The notes under the pieces: model-generated | The model's input: the letters and a program-made list of their open reading frames with translations, nothing else | What the model was told of the DNA's origin: nothing | Databases searched by the model: none | Shown: positions 8,586 through 16,834 of the stretch, in pieces | Layout of the letters: every line of letters begins with the position of its first letter | Position numbering within the stretch: the stretch's first letter is position 1 | Position numbers and translations under genes: made by a program | DNA from: Cohaesibacter sp. ES.047 | Lineage (GTDB): Bacteria > Pseudomonadota > Alphaproteobacteria > Rhizobiales > Cohaesibacteraceae | Length of the DNA stretch: 64,000 nucleotides | Assembly: GCF_900215505.1 (NCBI RefSeq) | Contig: NZ_LT907844.1 | Span: 248,001 to 312,000, forward strand | Direction: 5' to 3'

Positions 8586-8788
8586 ACCGGGTGGTGTCAG
8601 AGCGACTGTTTGATGCTGACAAGTGGGTCGCAGCCCTGTCGCGCTTCTATCACTGCTTTGATTATTGGCCTGATCAGAACGGCCTACGAGATCTGGCAGG
8701 ATTGATTTCCCTTGTTTGCTTTCAAGCCTCTCTTGCCTTGTTCTGCTGGATCGCCAGCGGCTGGGTCATCGTCTGGATGATTGAGTGA
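8582..8788 (+). CDS. Small membrane protein in prophage early region
   Basis: A 68-residue protein starting at the ATG that overlaps the ner stop (ATGA). The N-terminal half is soluble; residues about 38-66 form one or two hydrophobic segments (LISLVCFQASLALFCWIA and VIVWMI). No family recognised. The tight overlap supports translation by coupling to ner. Confidence 0.5.
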   Translation: MNRVVSERLFDADKWVAALSRFYHCFDYWPDQNGLRDLAGLISLVCFQASLALFCWIASGWVIVWMIE

Positions 8789-8998
8789 ATGACCTCTGAA
8801 GTCATGCGGGAATTCCATTCCCTTTTTTGGAGTACACGCGATGGTGTTCGCCTCAAGAATTGGGCCCTATCGGGCAAAGGGGCATTGAGGATCGACCTCG
8901 AGATCACCGGTGCTCATGAACTGGGGGACTTGGTTGGACAACTGAAGTCCATCGAAGCCGTCCAAGCCCAAAGCAAACCTCCTAAATCGAAACGTTAA
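8789..8998 (+). CDS. Hypothetical prophage early protein, 69 residues
   Basis: The ATG follows the preceding stop directly (TGA-ATG). Charged, with a Lys/Ser-rich tail ending KPPKSKR. No family recognised. Its place within a run of overlapping small genes between ner and MuA supports it being real. Confidence 0.5.
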   Translation: MTSEVMREFHSLFWSTRDGVRLKNWALSGKGALRIDLEITGAHELGDLVGQLKSIEAVQAQSKPPKSKR

Positions 8999-9013
8999 AG
9001 GTCCATCTTCCAC

Positions 9014-9355
9014 ATGGCAAAAGCTCAGGGCGACAAGATGACTGGTGATCTTTTGAGTTGGGAACCACCCAAGGTGGCTCCCCGCTTTGAGGAAACGCGC
9101 GTGCGGGCTTCGTCTCTCGCTCGGAAGGTCTGTCGTGTTCTGGCCGAAGCTCTCAAAGAGGATGGAAGAAGCCGCGAGGACATTGCTGCTCAGCTTTCGG
9201 CATTCCTGGGCGAGGAAATCAGCCGGGACAGCATTGATGCATGGACCTCGGAAGCCCGCGAGAACAACAACATCACGACCTATCGCTTTTTTGCCCTCGC
9301 CCGAATTCTTGGCAGCGCCGAAATGCTCAACGAACTACTCACCGATACCACATGA
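9014..9355 (+). CDS. Conserved Mu-like phage early protein
   Basis: A 113-residue protein with a WEPPKVAPRF opening and a central segment KEDGRSREDIAAQLSAFLG followed by ISRDSIDAWTSEARENN. Proteins with this arrangement sit just before MuA in Mu-like phages of Rhodobacterales and Rhizobiales as far as I recall; the helix-turn-helix-like core suggests DNA binding. Function unknown. The stop overlaps the next start (ATGA). Confidence 0.6.
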   Translation: MAKAQGDKMTGDLLSWEPPKVAPRFEETRVRASSLARKVCRVLAEALKEDGRSREDIAAQLSAFLGEEISRDSIDAWTSEARENNNITTYRFFALARILGSAEMLNELLTDTT

Positions 9356-9471
9356 TTGTCGTCGACCAGAAGTATCAACCCCTCATCGAGCGCGAGCTGG
9401 CTCTTGAGAAAAAGGAAGCTCTGGAACAGTTCATCGCCAATCGCGACAAGGAATGGAGGCTGAGCAAATGA
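9352..9471 (+). CDS. 39-residue protein between early gene and MuA
   Basis: Translationally overlapped at both ends: ATG at 9352 shares ATGA with the upstream stop, and its own stop shares ATGA with the MuA start at 9468. Rich in Glu and Lys, probably one long helix. Too short for family assignment; the double overlap is the main support. Confidence 0.45.
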   Translation: MIVVDQKYQPLIERELALEKKEALEQFIANRDKEWRLSK

Positions 9472-10305
9472 CTGCTGATGTTTCCATCTTTGAAAGCTGT
9501 GCTTTCCGTGAATGGTTTACCGCTCGAGAATTGGCAGAGTTGCGACTGCCAGATCTACCTATAACTGAAAGCTCGCTCATTCGCCTTTCCAAACGTCACG
9601 ATTGGCAATCCACCTCCTTGGCTCGCAAGCGCTCAGGGCGTGGCGGCGGTTGGGAATATCACATCGACTTGTTGCCAGAGGGCGCTCGGTCGGAATTGCA
9701 GAAACGCTTTGCTCTTGAGCGACACCAGGCGGACAACTCCCTTGTGCAAAGTAAGAGGGCTATTGCGGTTCAGAACCAGCAAGCATTTAACGCCCGTCAA
9801 CGTGTGATGATGGAAGCACGGGCAGCTCTTCTCGTCGAAATCAAGCGCCGCTCTATCATCAGCGATCTGTCTCGTCGGAAAGCCATCCTGCAGTTTCTTG
9901 AAGATCTCAATCTCTATCGGGCTGGTTTGCCAACCAGCGACGAACACTCCAAAGACAAAACAGATTATGCAGCCCTGAGTGAAGCTGCAGAACTTGCTGC
10001 AGAGCGCCGGAACAGCCTGTCGCTTCGCTCTGTCTATGGCTGGTTCTCAGCTCGTGACGAAGGCGGGGTGACGGCTCTGGCTCCCCAGATCAAAAAGAAG
10101 ACCAAGTCGCTTGCCGAGGTTGAATGGTTCGGGGGCTTCCTCAAATTCTATGCCCGACCATCCAAACCTTCCATTGCTCAGGCGTTGGGTGACTATATCG
10201 AGACGCTCGAAGACAAAAGCCTTGCCCCATCATACAAGCAGGTTCGCACGGCTCTGTCCAAACTGGGCAATGTGGATCGTGTCCGGGGCCCCGAAGGCGC
10301 TTTGA
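9468..10305 (+). pseudogene. MuA-type transposase, N-terminal 279 residues, cut by IS21
   Basis: The Mu-type winged-helix end-binding domain is visible: FTARELAELRLPDLPITESS, then HDWQSTSLARKRSGRGGGWEYHID and LLPEGARSELQKRF. Residues about 110-275 correspond to the following helical DNA-binding region. The coding sequence is broken at about 10306, where IS21 terminal repeats start; translation runs 27 codons into the IS and stops at 10385. The catalytic DDE core (usually beyond residue 250-300 of roughly 660-700) is missing, and no continuation exists to the right of the IS. Confidence 0.85.
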
Positions 10306-10405
10306 CTGCGGATTTCAGAAATACCGGACAACGATTTCACGAAAACCCGGACAGCGATTTCAGTAATTCGCGAACAGCTGAGTAATGGCTGATCCTTTAC
10401 CTGGT

Positions 10406-11188
10406 TCAGGTTTGTGGATTGATGGTTTTCTGTTCTGTTTGTTGGGTCAAGTTCTGATTTTCTTCTGATCGCCTCATACTTTCCCCTTTGAGCTCTATTC
10501 GGTGCGCATTGTGAATAATTTGATCAAGGATGGCATCGGCAATTGTCGGCTCGCCGATCATCTCGTGCCATGCCGAAACGGGAAGTTGAGCCGTGATGAT
10601 GGTTGATTTGCGTTGGTATCTTTCCTCGAAGAGCTCGAGCAGATCGAGGCGCTGCTGGTCTGTGAGCGAATGGGTTCTCCAGTCATCCAGGATGAGCAAC
10701 TGGACGCGAGCAAGTTTGTCGACCAGCCTTGGAAAGCGCCCATCGAGACGGGCCATGGCCATGTCCTCAAACAGGCGGGGCATTCTGACATAAAAGACGG
10801 AATAGTCGAGCCTGGCGGATTGGCGTCCGAAGGCGCAGGCGAGCCATGTTTTGCCGGTTCCGGTTTGCCCTGTGAGAATGATTTGTTCATGAGCCTTAAT
10901 CCAGTCTCCTTGAGCGAGAGAAAGGATTTTGCTCTGATCAAGGCCACGATTGGCAGCGAAGCTGATGTCTTCGATGCATGCATCAGGAAAGCGCATTTTT
11001 GCATTGCGCAGCCTGTTGGCAAAACGCTTGTCGGCTCGGGATGCTACTTCCTGGTCGAGCATAAGGCCAAGCCATTCATTCCGATCTAGGGATTGCCCAG
11101 GATCTTGTTCATTCAGGCTCTTCCAAGCTTGTGCCATTCCGGTCATGCCGAGTGCGGCCATTTGGTTCAATGTCGGGTGTGTCAGCAT
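10406..11188 (-). CDS. istB: IstB-like AAA+ ATPase helper protein
   Basis: 260 residues starting at ATG 11188 behind AGGAGAG. Walker A is [17 protein letters not shown], Walker B is VQLLILDDW, followed by the sensor segment [17 protein letters not shown] and a typical [20 protein letters not shown] end. IstB assembles on DNA and directs the IstA transposase to target. It lies downstream of istA with a 29-bp gap, the standard IS21 order. Confidence 0.92.
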   Translation of the reverse strand: MLTHPTLNQMAALGMTGMAQAWKSLNEQDPGQSLDRNEWLGLMLDQEVASRADKRFANRLRNAKMRFPDACIEDISFAANRGLDQSKILSLAQGDWIKAHEQIILTGQTGTGKTWLACAFGRQSARLDYSVFYVRMPRLFEDMAMARLDGRFPRLVDKLARVQLLILDDWRTHSLTDQQRLDLLELFEERYQRKSTIITAQLPVSAWHEMIGEPTIADAILDQIIHNAHRIELKGESMRRSEENQNLTQQTEQKTINPQT

Positions 11189-11217
11189 TCTTTCTCTCCT
11201 GTTTTGATGTTTGTTGA

Positions 11218-12771
11218 TTACTGGTAGTAGGTTGCGCCTCGGATATTGTCGTGGCTCGGTGCTGGAGGGGCGGGTTCCTGGTGCGCGGGTGCCTTGTCGA
11301 GACCGGATACCAGGATGGATTGAACGGATTTGTATCTGACCGTCTCGCATGTCAGAGCCCTTTGACAGGCTGCTTCCAGTCTGTCTGTTCCGAACCGGCG
11401 TTGTAGGCTCACCCCCCCCAGTGCCGAGCGGAAACCCTGCTCGGGGTGTGGCCGATCTCGCATCAGGCGTTCCACCAACAGGGCGGTGTGATATCCAATG
11501 CGGGCAGCCTGAGCGACGAGGGTTTGAGGCGTCATGCCTGCGTGACGCTGGTGGGCCTTGGGCATATGCTGTGTAATCGTGGAATGGCCACCCCGATCCC
11601 GCCTGCGCTGATGAACTGCAACCCGCTCATGATTGCAAAATATCTCGACAACACGATGGGTTAGCCGGACATCAACCTGCCGTCCGATTAGCTTGTGAGG
11701 GACGGAATAGAAACCTCGTAAAATCTCGACATGATAGTCGAGATGCACCTTGGCCCGTTTCCATTCGGCATATTCAAATGGAGTGTCGGGCAACAGACGC
11801 AGGGCAGGCCGTTCAATCTCTTCAAACAGTTCCTTGCGGGATCTTCCGATCCGCCGCATTTGCTTGTTGTTGAGCACCACCAGCAATTCCGCGATGGTAT
11901 TGTTCAACGCTTCAATCGAGAAGAATTGCTGATTGCGCAGCCGGGCCAGGATCCAACGTTCGACAATCAGAACCGCTCCTTCCACCTTTGCCTTGTCGCG
12001 CGGCTTACGTGGTCGTGTCGGCAAAATGGTCGTGTCGTAATGGGTTGCCATGGCTTCAAAGGTGGCAGTTAGCGATGGCTCGAACCACAATGGTGTGGCC
12101 ACGGCGGCCTTGAGATTGTCGCAAATGATGGCCTTGGTAACGCCGCCGAAAAACTTCAGTGACCGAACTTGCGCATCAATCCAGTCCGGCAGCTTCTGGC
12201 TTCGAGAGGCCCAGGCAAATGTGTAGTTCGAGGCTCCGAGGACTGCGACGAAAATCTGGGCCTGATATGCCTCTCCGGTCGCAGGATCAAAAACCGGAAT
12301 AGTGTGGCCGGCATAATCGGTCTGAATGGCCGCACCCGCTTCATGCCGGTTGCGAAAACGGGGATTGGCCCGGCACTCGAATTCCCTGAAACGAGTGCAG
12401 AACCAAGTATAGCCGTAACCTTCGGGATGGACCGCCCTATATTCCTCCCAGAGCAAGGTCAGGGTCACACCCTTGCGCTTCAATTCCGTCGCAATATGGC
12501 GCCAATCAGGTTCTGCATCGTCACGCGGTGGTCGACCTACATTCTGAAACAGGGCTGCCCGCAATTGCTCGTCATCATCGCGATCGGCTGGTATTGGCCA
12601 GCTGTTCAAGCCAGCGTCACGGGCTCGGTGAAGGTAGGTGGCAACGGTTGTCTTGCTCAGCTTCATTCGCGCAGAGACCTCTCGTGTAGAAAGCCCCGGA
12701 TCATGCGTCAGCCGTAATATCTCTCGTATATCTTGCACAGTCGTGCGCCTCACTTGCTTGCGTCGGGGCAT
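11218..12771 (-). CDS. istA: IstA transposase of IS21
   Basis: 517 residues from ATG 12771, which has AGGAGG 5 bp upstream; an in-frame start 20 codons earlier lacks this. N-terminal helix-turn-helix ([20 protein letters not shown]), then the DDE core: [18 protein letters not shown] (first Asp), [11 protein letters not shown] (second Asp) and [14 protein letters not shown] (Glu). C-terminal beta-barrel [17 protein letters not shown] is typical. It appears intact, so with istB this IS may be active. Confidence 0.92.
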   Translation of the reverse strand: MPRRKQVRRTTVQDIREILRLTHDPGLSTREVSARMKLSKTTVATYLHRARDAGLNSWPIPADRDDDEQLRAALFQNVGRPPRDDAEPDWRHIATELKRKGVTLTLLWEEYRAVHPEGYGYTWFCTRFREFECRANPRFRNRHEAGAAIQTDYAGHTIPVFDPATGEAYQAQIFVAVLGASNYTFAWASRSQKLPDWIDAQVRSLKFFGGVTKAIICDNLKAAVATPLWFEPSLTATFEAMATHYDTTILPTRPRKPRDKAKVEGAVLIVERWILARLRNQQFFSIEALNNTIAELLVVLNNKQMRRIGRSRKELFEEIERPALRLLPDTPFEYAEWKRAKVHLDYHVEILRGFYSVPHKLIGRQVDVRLTHRVVEIFCNHERVAVHQRRRDRGGHSTITQHMPKAHQRHAGMTPQTLVAQAARIGYHTALLVERLMRDRPHPEQGFRSALGGVSLQRRFGTDRLEAACQRALTCETVRYKSVQSILVSGLDKAPAHQEPAPPAPSHDNIRGATYYQ

Positions 12772-12930
12772 GCTCCCTCCTGATCTGTTCTTCGACCAAA
12801 AGAGTGCCCCAATTAGGCAGGTAAGGATCAACCAAAATTATGCCTTGAAAACTGTCCGGGTTTTTGTGAAATCGCTGTCCGGTATTTAATGAAACGACTG
12901 TCCGGGAATTACTGAAACCCGCAGCTATAG

Positions 12931-13029
12931 CATGAGCCAGACCATGCGCTGATATTGCAAATGAAGACCACCCTCAATCTCACCGACGAAGAATTTCAGA
13001 CCATGTGGCGTGAAGCCATGGTGCTTTAA
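12931..13029 (+). pseudogene. 3' fragment of a second tail-fibre chaperone gene
   Basis: Downstream of the IS21 end the frame reads HEPDHALILQMKTTLNLT, then DEEFQTMWREAMVL and a stop. This parallels the last 34 residues of the gene at 14307-14741 (YKPDHDLIGHMKAALDLT, then EDQFAVMWREAMVLE). The fragment lies just upstream of the tail-fibre gene, so the intact prophage probably had two fibre/chaperone pairs in tandem and the deletion ended inside the first chaperone gene. Confidence 0.75.
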
Positions 13030-13038
13030 CGGAGCTGA

Positions 13039-14304
13039 ATGATGACTGCCGCAACTTACTATACCCGCCTCACTAATATCGGCTCCAATGCCCTCAGCGC
13101 GGCCATTACCGGTGGCGCTTCGGTCTCTCTGACCCATCTTGCTGTGGGAGACGCCGATGGTTCTAGCTATGATCCGGACGGAACGGAAACCAATCTGGTG
13201 CACGAGACACATCGGCTCAATATCACGTCTATCACGCCAGACGTTCAGAACCCGGCTTGGCTGATTGTCGAGGCAATTCTCCCGCCTGACGTGGGTGGGT
13301 GGTGGATCCGCGAGGCAGGCCTGTTTGACGCCAATGGGGCAATGTTCGCCATCGCCAAACATCCGCCAACCTACAAGTCCATCCTTACGGATGGCACCGC
13401 CTCGACGCTCACGATCCAGATCGTCCTGCAGGTCACCAATACCGATAGCATTCAGTTGGTGGTCAACCCTCTTGACAGCTACGCCTCCCAAAACTGGGTT
13501 ATATCCTCCTATCCGTGGGCCAACGAAGAAGAAGTGGTAGACGCAGCGATTGAAAAGAAGCTGGTGGATCCAAAACGTTTGGCAGCCGTATTGTCACAAC
13601 TCGCCTTTGCCAGGCCTGAGGATTTAACGTCCTTGTCTGAGGCAATTGATCTTGCGTTGGAAGGCAAAGCAGCAATCAATCATAACCATGCCGGGGTTTA
13701 TGCGCTAGCAGCCCATAACCACGACGGTGCCTATGCGTCGATCAATCACGCTCATGATCTTCTATATGCCGCCAAAAGCCATGGTCACCAGATCAGCGAA
13801 ATCAGCGGCATCAATGGCATTTTCGATTTGGCAAATGGTTTGATCGATGGCCGGTTGCCGAGCCAATTAGGCGGGGGACCTGCCGCTTCGATTACGCACG
13901 AGATGGCCAATGGAGTTGACGGAGGCTGGCTTTACGCTGGCTCTTGGCAAGTGAGGCCCTACAACACGGAAGATGATCCATTTGGATTGATCTCACTGGC
14001 CAACAACAGCTTCACGCCAGCAGCCGACCTGTATATGAGTGGATGGGCTTCTATCAACGATACCGCTCAGACCTCCTCGCGGGTTTTTTGTGTAACAGAT
14101 AATGCGGTTGTTGCCGTTGGATCAGGCGGGCATTCCAACCCGACCTATTATTGCACCTCGCACACCTTTCTCTCCGCGAAGCTTACGGCAGGAAAAACCT
14201 ATCGTATTGAGATGCGTAGAGCGGAAACCTCTGTTGGCTTCGGGGTTTCCATGGTGTTGGGGCAAACTGAGCTTTATTCTCAAATCGATTTCTGGAGGCG
14301 ATAA
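13039..14304 (+). CDS. Mu-like phage tail fibre protein
   Basis: 421 residues. The N-terminal about 150 residues match the phage tail-collar/fibre attachment type (YYTRLTNIGSNALSAAI, LTHLAVGDADG, WWIREAGLFDANG). Residues about 215-255 carry repeated His-x-His pairs (NHNHAGVY, AAHNHDGAY, INHAHD, SHGHQ), a pattern that in T4-type fibres binds metal within a trimer. The C-terminal domain (about 290-421) is beta-rich and would be the receptor-binding tip; it is not recognisable. Followed by its chaperone after a 2-bp gap. Confidence 0.8.
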   Translation: MMTAATYYTRLTNIGSNALSAAITGGASVSLTHLAVGDADGSSYDPDGTETNLVHETHRLNITSITPDVQNPAWLIVEAILPPDVGGWWIREAGLFDANGAMFAIAKHPPTYKSILTDGTASTLTIQIVLQVTNTDSIQLVVNPLDSYASQNWVISSYPWANEEEVVDAAIEKKLVDPKRLAAVLSQLAFARPEDLTSLSEAIDLALEGKAAINHNHAGVYALAAHNHDGAYASINHAHDLLYAAKSHGHQISEISGINGIFDLANGLIDGRLPSQLGGGPAASITHEMANGVDGGWLYAGSWQVRPYNTEDDPFGLISLANNSFTPAADLYMSGWASINDTAQTSSRVFCVTDNAVVAVGSGGHSNPTYYCTSHTFLSAKLTAGKTYRIEMRRAETSVGFGVSMVLGQTELYSQIDFWRR

Positions 14305-14306
14305 AA

Positions 14307-14741
14307 ATGGTTGTTCTGATCAACGACGACCGCGTGATCCAACATGTTTGGAAGCATAAGACGATTAAGGATTTGGTAGAAATCCTAAAAGGCACTGAAG
14401 GCTTTTCGAAAGAGAACCTACTCGAGATGGATGGCGTGCCAGGTCAGATCGTCAATGAAGATGGGTCTTTGCGTAACCCTGCACCGGGTCCGGTACGGCT
14501 CGCTCCTATCACCCGTAAGCAGTTGATTGATGTGCTGATCAACCATGAATTGGATGAGACGGTCGAGCCTGCTCTTGAGGCCATCGCAGATGGCAAAGAG
14601 CGCAAGAAAGCTCTGAATGCTTGGCGGAACGCATCGATCTACAAGCCGGATCATGATCTTATCGGGCATATGAAGGCAGCTCTTGATCTTACCGAGGACC
14701 AATTCGCAGTCATGTGGCGAGAAGCCATGGTGCTTGAATAG
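14307..14741 (+). CDS. Probable tail-fibre assembly chaperone
   Basis: 144 residues, 2 bp after the fibre gene, the usual place for a fibre chaperone. No strong domain signature; mostly helical C-terminal half (TRKQLIDVLINHELDETVEP, then HMKAALDLTEDQFAVMWREA). The C-terminal 34 residues are duplicated in the fragment at 12931-13029. Role assigned from position and from that pairing. Confidence 0.5.
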   Translation: MVVLINDDRVIQHVWKHKTIKDLVEILKGTEGFSKENLLEMDGVPGQIVNEDGSLRNPAPGPVRLAPITRKQLIDVLINHELDETVEPALEAIADGKERKKALNAWRNASIYKPDHDLIGHMKAALDLTEDQFAVMWREAMVLE

Positions 14742-14754
14742 GGCGTGGTGTGTG

Positions 14755-15237
14755 ATGGTCTACCCGGACGCCCGTTGCCAGATCCGGAGCGGTGACCTTA
14801 TTGCCTTTCGGGGCAAGGGGCCGGTTTCCTGGCTTATTCGCCATGTAACGGGCGGTTTCCACACTCATGTGGGCGTTGCCTGGTGGTTCAGGGGGCGGCT
14901 CTTCATTCTTGAAGCAAGGGAAGGCATTGGTGTTACCCTTCGTGCCGCCTGTGCCGCCCTGCCATTTGACTGGATCAGGCTCTCGGTTGATTGGTCGGCT
15001 TCAGTCGAGGATTTTGCTTTCTCTCAACTGGGCAAGCCCTACAGCTATATAGATGCCTTAGGAGCCGGGCTGGGCTTTCCCATGACGGCAGAGGGCTATA
15101 TCTGCTCGGAATATGCAGCGGAAATCTTCTGGCGCTCCGACCTCGACTTCGATCTAAAATCAAGTGCAATTACACCAACCGCTTTGGTGGAATATTGGAT
15201 CGAGCAAGGGGCCAGCCTGAACCATATCCCGCGATAG
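14755..15237 (+). CDS. Permuted NlpC/P60 (YiiX-like) cysteine hydrolase
   Basis: 160 residues. RSGDLIAFRGKGPVSWLIR is followed by HTHVGVAWW (catalytic His) and later GYICSEYAAEIFW (catalytic Cys after the His), the circularly permuted order of the YaeF/YiiX papain-like group. Such proteins cut peptide or amide bonds, including in cell wall. It lies between fibre and methylase genes at the right prophage end, so it may be a cargo (morphon) gene rather than a structural one. The start is chosen at ATG 14755; a GTG lies one codon upstream. Confidence 0.7.
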   Translation: MVYPDARCQIRSGDLIAFRGKGPVSWLIRHVTGGFHTHVGVAWWFRGRLFILEAREGIGVTLRAACAALPFDWIRLSVDWSASVEDFAFSQLGKPYSYIDALGAGLGFPMTAEGYICSEYAAEIFWRSDLDFDLKSSAITPTALVEYWIEQGASLNHIPR

Positions 15238-15393
15238 GAGCGGGAGACCTGGACGTTTTGTCCAGATACCGGGCTTAAGATTGCCGTCCTGACCCGGTCG
15301 ATGACAGCAAACACAATCATCACTCCCGCCGCTTCTATCGATAGAGGCGCACTATGGGTGATTCTTGATCAAAAGAACATAGTGAGAACAAAA

Positions 15394-16179
15394 ATGTTTG
15401 AGGCTGTCACTCTCGTCAAACCTGTTGCCGCCTATATTGGCGGCAAAAGCCAATTGGCCAAGCATATTGCAGGCCGCATCAACAAGATCGACCACGCCAA
15501 TTATGTGGAACCCTTTGTTGGTATGGGCGGCATCTTCTTTCGGCGTTCGGAACGCCCCAAGTGCGAGGTGATCAACGACATCTCCAAAGATGTCATCACC
15601 CTGTTTCGGATCCTGCAGCGCCACTATCCGCAGTTCCTTGATACCCTCAAATTCCAGCTCACCAGCCGGTCAGAGTTCGAGCGGCTCAAGGCCACAGACC
15701 CGGACACGCTAACCGATCTGGAACGCGCCGCCCGGTTCCTTTATCTTCAGCGCACATCCTTTGCAGGCAAGGTGGGTGGCCGGACGTATGGCGTCGCACT
15801 GCGCGGAGCGCGGTTTGACCTGACCAAGATTGTCCCACTGCTGGAAGATGTTCACGAGCGCCTCAGCGGCGTCACCATCGAATGCTTGCCCTATGCCGAC
15901 TGCATCAAACGCTACGACCGGCCCGAGACACTCTTCTATCTCGATCCGCCTTATTGGAACTGCGAGGACTATTACGGCAAGGGCATTTTCGGTCCGGAAG
16001 ACTTCGAGACACTGGCCGAGCAATTGGCAGGGATCAAAGGGCGGTTTCTGTTCTCCATCAACGATGTGCCTGAAATCCGCGAAATCTTCTCAGGCTTTGA
16101 TATCGAGGAAGTCACCCTCAGCTACACCGCCAACGACAAAGGGCAGAAGAAGGCCAAGGAATTGGTGATCGGGAATTGA
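15394..16179 (+). CDS. D12-class DNA adenine-N6 methyltransferase (Dam-like)
   Basis: 261 residues from ATG 15394. AdoMet-binding YIGGKSQLAKHI and NYVEPFVGMGGIFF at the N-terminus, substrate region with FLYLQRTSFAGKVGG, and the catalytic TLFYLDPPYW (DPPY motif) near residue 190, which is the order of D12 (alpha-group) adenine methylases. Located as last gene of the prophage, where phages often carry methylases that protect their DNA from host restriction. Target sequence unknown. A longer frame from 15301 is possible but has no better start signal. Confidence 0.85.
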   Translation: MFEAVTLVKPVAAYIGGKSQLAKHIAGRINKIDHANYVEPFVGMGGIFFRRSERPKCEVINDISKDVITLFRILQRHYPQFLDTLKFQLTSRSEFERLKATDPDTLTDLERAARFLYLQRTSFAGKVGGRTYGVALRGARFDLTKIVPLLEDVHERLSGVTIECLPYADCIKRYDRPETLFYLDPPYWNCEDYYGKGIFGPEDFETLAEQLAGIKGRFLFSINDVPEIREIFSGFDIEEVTLSYTANDKGQKKAKELVIGN

Positions 16180-16191
16180 GAAAACTCATCT

Positions 16192-16239
16192 GCTCTGAGC
16201 TGACGTTCGTGCCAACCGCACCGAAGATCGGGTCAGAGC
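16192..16239. repeat. Possible right-end motifs of Mu-like prophage
   Basis: GCTCTGA at 16192-16198 and TCAGAGC at 16233-16239 resemble the CAGAGTT motif of the left end and lie just past the last prophage gene. Only two copies with one base different, so the right limit is tentative. Confidence 0.4.
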
Positions 16240-16340
16240 CCAATGTGATGATTTTGAGCACCGCGGCCAATGTCAGCTGTTTGGACACTGGCCCAATTTA
16301 AATGGCGTTCTGTATTTTTACTCAAGCATGGTAAATGACT

Positions 16341-16372
16341 ATTGACATTGACGCTAATGTCAATGGTGTAGC
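16341..16372 (+). promoter_or_regulatory. MerR-type operator/promoter with 19-bp spacer
   Basis: A perfect palindrome ATTGACATT-(6)-AATGTCAAT spans 16341-16364. It contains a TTGACA -35 (16342-16347), and TGTAGC at 16367-16372 would be the -10 at the unusual 19-bp spacing characteristic of MerR-activated promoters. It lies 24 bp upstream of the merR-type gene and so would control both that gene and the efflux pump. Confidence 0.75.
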
Positions 16373-16396
16373 GCTGTTCTGGAAAGGGTATCACAC

Positions 16397-16834
16397 ATGC
16401 AAATTGCGGAAGCCGCTGACAGGTTGGGACTCAGTGCTCGAAGTCTGCGCCACTATGAGCAGATGGGGCTGATGTCGCCATCCCGAGACCAAAATGGTTA
16501 CCGAAGCTATAGCGCGGTGGATATGAGACGGGCTGAGCGTGTTCGTGACATGATTGCTACCGGTTTCTCGACACGTGAAATTCTCGCGATGGCTCCGTGC
16601 CTGACCGATGAAGGAGCCGGGGCCTGTGATGACGGCCTTGCCAATCTGGAACATAAGCTCACGCAAATCGACCGTCTCATTGCTGATCTCCAGTCCAGAA
16701 GACAGACAACCGTCGAACGGATCGACAGTTTCCGGGGTGCCCTTTCGCAACACCAAAACAATGCGAGAGACCCGCTTCATGAACCCTCAGACGATAGTTC
16801 TATTTCTGATCGCCTTCCTCGTCGGAAGCGATGA
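16397..16834 (+). CDS. MerR-family transcriptional regulator
   Basis: 145 residues. N-terminal winged helix (IAEAADRLGLSARSLRHYEQMGLMSPSR, NGYRSYS) followed by a long dimerisation helix (LANLEHKLTQIDRLIADLQS). There is a Cys pair region (APCLTDEGAGACDDG) at the position where metal- or thiol-sensing members bind ligand, but the pattern is not diagnostic. It overlaps the MFS gene by 56 bp, so it is probably autoregulated through the palindromic operator upstream and controls the pump. Confidence 0.88.
   Translation: MQIAEAADRLGLSARSLRHYEQMGLMSPSRDQNGYRSYSAVDMRRAERVRDMIATGFSTREILAMAPCLTDEGAGACDDGLANLEHKLTQIDRLIADLQSRRQTTVERIDSFRGALSQHQNNARDPLHEPSDDSSISDRLPRRKR

Larger units (their letters stand above)
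10306..12924 (-). mobile_element. IS21-family element with multiple terminal repeats
   Basis: Both ends contain reiterated CCGGACA and TTTCA motifs spaced about 25 bp apart (10311-10372 and, inverted, 12848-12918), the transposase-binding arrays of IS21. The outermost match is CTGCGG at 10306 and its complement ending at 12924. It encodes IstA and IstB. Flanking prophage sequence on the two sides is not contiguous (MuA on the left, tail-chaperone 3' end on the right), so the insertion is coupled to loss of the prophage middle. Confidence 0.85.
7982..16245. mobile_element. Mu-like prophage remnant (both ends, middle replaced by IS21)
   Basis: Left module: repeated CAGAGTT motifs, a Ner-like regulator, small early proteins and the MuA DNA-binding region. 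Right module: tail fibre, fibre chaperone, cell-wall hydrolase-like protein and DNA methylase. MuB, Mor, lysis, head, tail-tube and baseplate genes are all absent, and an IS21 element occupies the gap. No repressor gene was found left of ner. The right limit is approximate, placed at the last TCAGAGC-type motif. The element cannot form phage on its own. Confidence 0.8.

Noticed and set aside
13680-13800. Short tandem-like repeats in the tail-fibre gene, considered as a CRISPR or VNTR
   Set aside because: They are coding His-x-His motifs of irregular spacing, not DNA-level repeats.
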